64,000 nucleotides of DNA from Hysterangium stoloniferum (lineage: Eukaryota; Basidiomycota; Agaricomycetes; Hysterangiales; Hysterangiaceae): NCBI GenBank assembly GCA_015178975.1, contig WHVD01000036.1:1-64000 (forward strand), read 5' to 3'. Each line of letters opens with the position of its first letter. The stretch's first letter is position 1. The position numbers were made by a program, and so were the translations under genes. Under the pieces are notes generated by a model. The model was not told where the DNA came from. It saw only the letters and a list, made by a program, of their open reading frames with translations, and ran no database searches. Below, piece by piece: positions 55,990 to 64,000 of this stretch.

Positions 55990-57200
55990 GTTTCTCAAAA
56001 ACTCCCACTTCCGTCAGCAATTGGGGTTCTTGACATGGCTTAATACCACTAACAATGCACAACCTTACCAAAATATATTTCCATAATCACCAAGATACCC
56101 AATTCAATGTTTAACCTATCTAAGCAAATCAACATCTGTAGAATTCACGTGTTTTTCCCGAGATACAGGAAACGTCTACGATGACCAGAGAATAGCACGA
56201 GCAGAAAGGAAAGAAAGGGAATAAAAATAAGGAACAAAACTGAAACAAGGAACAATAAGCAAACTCAGTTGATGTGGTTAAGAGACCAGACCAAGTGAGT
56301 TGATTGAACTCTTTGCAAAAAAAAGTGTTGACAAGAAAGTAGTAGACATGTTAGAAGTTGCTAATAAAGAAGCGACTTATATTCAAGATAACCACGGAGC
56401 CTAGTAGGCTCGACTGTGTCCTTTGTGTACTCATGTGGGCGTGCATGACCCATAGGGCTGCCGCGTCGCTGTCCCACGGCCATTGAGCGTGTTCTTCCTC
56501 TCTCACTGTAAAGCACTCCGGGAATTCCTGAATTAACCATGTGATCATGAAAGAACACCTATACTCATAACATCCTTTGGCAACCAACATTTTGAATGAC
56601 ATCACGGGCTTATTATATCGGTCCCGTCACAAGGTTGGAGGCTAAACCACTGACACCCGAATAACTCCCCCTCTCCAGAAAATTTCAGGATCCTTAGCAG
56701 AGGCTTATTTTATATAAAATCCAATAATCATTCATTGAATCCTTATGAGTTAAAATTGGTTAGGGTCTTTTGAGGATCCTAAAGTTCATTGGGATTCTAA
56801 ACTCTGCAATCACATGTTAGATCCTTAACCAATTTTAACTCGGTTATGGATCTTTTAAGGATCCGAAAGTTCATTGAATTCTAAACCCGCCAATCACATG
56901 TTGGATCCTTAATTGACTTTAAATCGGTTAATGATCCAATGGGTGATTGGCAGAGTTTATATAAAATAAGCCTTTACTGAGGATCCTAAAAACCTTTGGA
57001 TCAAGGGCTTTTCCCGGTGTGAATAATAACGAAATCTCTGGATTATGGATACACATTTGCGTGGTGCAACAAGCACCAAAGTCAGTGGAACCGCCTATTT
57101 GTACGTGTCATGATATACTTTTGTCTAGAATGTTGTATATTCATTATACATTAACTTTATAACTAAGGGATATTTATTGATGGATCGCTCACAGACACCC
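55990..57200. other. Intergenic with one MITE candidate
   Basis: No gene is supported. The minus ORFs at 56605-56351 and 56558-56361 overlap each other and resemble nothing known. The MITE candidate at 56686-56988 is listed separately. Confidence 0.4.
56686..56988. mobile_element. Candidate MITE of about 303 bp with long TIRs
   Basis: The left end is CAGGATCCTTAGCAGAGGCT followed by TATTTTATATAAAATCC. The reverse complement of the right end is TAGGATCCTCAGTAAAGGCT followed by TATTTTATATAAACTCT. These ends of about 38 nt match at most positions. Inside, a unit GGATCC.AAAGTTCATTG..CAATCACATGTT.GATCCTTAA is tandemly duplicated (about 56773 and 56858). No ORF. Target duplication not resolved. 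Confidence 0.6.
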
Positions 57201-57221
57201 TGACCTGGTCTTACCCGAAAA

Positions 57222-62410
<5,189 letters not shown>

Positions 62411-62414
62411 ATAT

Positions 62415-62840
62415 CATCAGTGAATGTACTGTGGTCAAGATAACAGGTTGGTGGGATTTGCCCGAGTAAATGTACTATGTCACGTACTATATAATTCATC
62501 TCTGAAGTTATTGTACTCATTATTTTACGATGATCTATAGTGTTGTAATGGTCACGAACCTCTACAGGGGTGTTCTAGTTCTACGCGTGATAAGTTCACA
62601 ATGTGTGGGCAAACATATCTAACAGCTTGTTCACCCGATATTTCATTAATTGATCAAATACATAGTTTAAATTGTCCGTGCTTTGAAAACGGTGTTTTAC
62701 ACGAGTCTAATCGGCTTCGTGTTTGTTAGAAAAACTATGGTTTCTTATCTAGAGCTCACCTTGTCAATTCGTCCCCTCTGAGCAGAGTCTTCGCATCACC
62801 ACCTTAGCTTGTGTAAACGCCCCGCAGGTCAGTCACAAAG
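62415..62840. other. Spacer without gene
   Basis: No coding or repeat signal was recognised between the BEACH-WD40 pseudogene and the integrase scrap. Confidence 0.4.
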
Positions 62841-62842
62841 CC

Positions 62843-63115
62843 ATGTGCTTGCTTTGTCTCACTTTCTCAGAGCGGAAACTTAAGTACCTGGCATGTATTC
62901 TCAGACTCCTTGCTTGCAGCAAGTGCCTGTCTCTGCCAGGTAAATCCCTCCCCATGAAATTACACTTTACATCTGGATACCACTCAGAAGGCTCAGAAGG
63001 CTATGCACAAACTGAGTGCATCAGTCAGACACTGGAACCATACCTCCACATCTATTGCAACTATTAACAGGCAGGACAAGTAGAAATACCTGCTTCCTCT
63101 AGCAGAATTCATGTA
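62843..63115 (+). pseudogene. Ty3/gypsy integrase scrap
   Basis: MKLHFTSGYHSEG, then QTECISQTLEPYLHIYCNY, matches the third catalytic (Glu) region of the integrase at 18.9 kb. A small in-place duplication (GAAGGCTCAGAAGGC) has inserted residues before QTE. The match continues past a stop as LLPLAEFMY up to the MITE at 63116. It is a fragment of the same chromovirus family as 18.1-19.7 kb. Confidence 0.8.
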
Positions 63116-63331
63116 CAGTGGCTCAAAAAATCATTCCAATGTTTTGTTCTTTTGGAAAGGTCAATTCAGAATGCAAATACCAGACATTTGAGAATTCTTA
63201 AAAAATTACCTAATATAGTACAGCATCTTAGCTTGAATTCAACACTCTGCTTATGTAATTGTTATAATCAAAATTGATGGAATAATAAATAACACAAAAT
63301 AATCATTCATCAGAATGATTTTTTAACCCTC
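63116..63331. mobile_element. Tc1/mariner MITE of about 216 bp
   Basis: The left end CAGTGGCTCAAAAAATCATT is preceded by TA (63114-63115). The right end in reverse complement reads GAGGGTTAAAAAATCATTCT and is followed outwards by TA (63332-63333). It is AT-rich with no ORF. It interrupts the integrase scrap. Confidence 0.7.
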
Positions 63332-63425
63332 TATTATTTTCACAGAAAAGCTACACAAATGTAAGTCTAAACCACTTGTGAGAATAATAAACATATCATG
63401 TAACTTTCTTAAATCTGTTGACATA

Positions 63426-63700
63426 TTGATAGTTGGTTCAACTACTCCATAGCAGCCCAGTCAATATCTCAACACCATCATCCAAACTATTCACATAATA
63501 CAATGTCATCATTGTCACATATACATTCACTTCAAGTGGGTACCCAGTCATGAAGGCATTGATGGCAATTACAGTAACTGGCCAAACAAATATGCTAAAG
63601 CTACTGCCAAAGATGCATCCTCCACTATGAACTTGCTTCCTACTATCCTACACAAATGCATACTGACCAGCATCACAACACTCAAGACCCACTGTATAAC
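63426..63700 (+). pseudogene. RNase H domain scrap, LINE-like
   Basis: In one frame from about 63516 the sequence reads HIYIHFKWVPSHEGIDGN, then NKYAKATAKDASS. The WVPSHEGIDGN pattern with the following A/K-rich helix is typical of the RNase H domain of some non-LTR and related fungal elements. The rest of the element is not present in the window. Confidence 0.6.
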
Positions 63701-64000
63701 TACACTAATAGAAATATATTGAAACTTTCTGCAAGATATCTGCAGATGTCAAAGATAGACAATTCAGCACTTAGTCACTGCACTTATCACACCCTTACTT
63801 TCCTACCATGCAGGGCTGTCACAAACCTACAATGTCAAATTCCAATAATATTCAATTTGATATTTCTTTGACTTTTCTTTGACTTCCTTTAACATTTCTT
63901 CAACTTTCCAACTTGACTTCCAACTTAACTATCTTTCGAGATTTTTCAATTCAATTGCCAGAAGCTCAACTAGAGTGGCAATAAACTGCTTGCTGCAGTG
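63700..64000. other. AT-rich tail, pyrimidine-rich simple sequence
   Basis: Around 63855-63935, CTTTGACTT/CAACTT-type units repeat imperfectly. No gene. The window ends here. Confidence 0.4.

Overview
The window looks like a transposon-rich, largely non-functional stretch of a filamentous basidiomycete (Agaricomycete-type) chromosome. Three things support this. Introns are short (about 50-60 nt) with GT..AG ends. Several chromodomain Ty3/gypsy elements, a hAT element and Tc1/mariner pieces are present. The host-like genes are fungal families: a PP2C phosphatase, an APH-type kinase and a BEACH-WD40 protein. Most recognisable genes are broken. I see no tRNA, rRNA or CRISPR.

Layout. 1-6480 is gene-poor, AT-rich DNA with proline-rich retroelement-like scraps. 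6480-10900 holds an uncharacterised minus-strand gene, a block (A) of paralogous ORFs, and a decayed APH-family gene. 11-13.2 kb is AT-rich, with a MITE candidate and a short TTAGGG tract. A 206-bp solo LTR (13243-13448) precedes a PP2C pseudogene (13708-15153). 16-20 kb carries two Tc1 transposase remnants and the integrase/chromodomain end of an old chromovirus. A second PP2C pseudogene (20729-22164, minus) is followed by a second copy of the solo LTR, split first by a mariner-type MITE and again by a 3.8-kb hAT element. A small two-exon gene lies at 27787-28036.

28-35 kb contains a dehydrogenase fragment, simple repeats, a minus-strand gene-like region of unknown function, and an LTR of another retroelement (33655-35026). 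Inserted beside that LTR is the centrepiece: a 10.1-kb chromovirus (35092-45173). Its LTRs differ at only 3 of 1261 positions and it has a perfect GCTAC target duplication. Its pol, however, has lost most of the reverse transcriptase, and it carries an intact extra ORF of unknown function between pol and the 3' LTR.

45-52 kb has a plausible three-exon gene (46026-46586). It also has a second copy of block A in inverted orientation, and a second, N-terminally truncated APH gene in direct orientation. 54-56 kb has weak coding-like pieces. 57.2-62.4 kb is a long, heavily mutated BEACH-WD40 pseudogene. The window ends with an integrase scrap carrying a MITE and an RNase H scrap.

The genes do not form a pathway. 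The common thread is duplication followed by decay. Both PP2C copies and both APH copies are defective, each in a different place. Many nonsense codons in the retroelements are explained by CGA to TGA change, which suggests deamination of methylated CpG or a RIP-like process.
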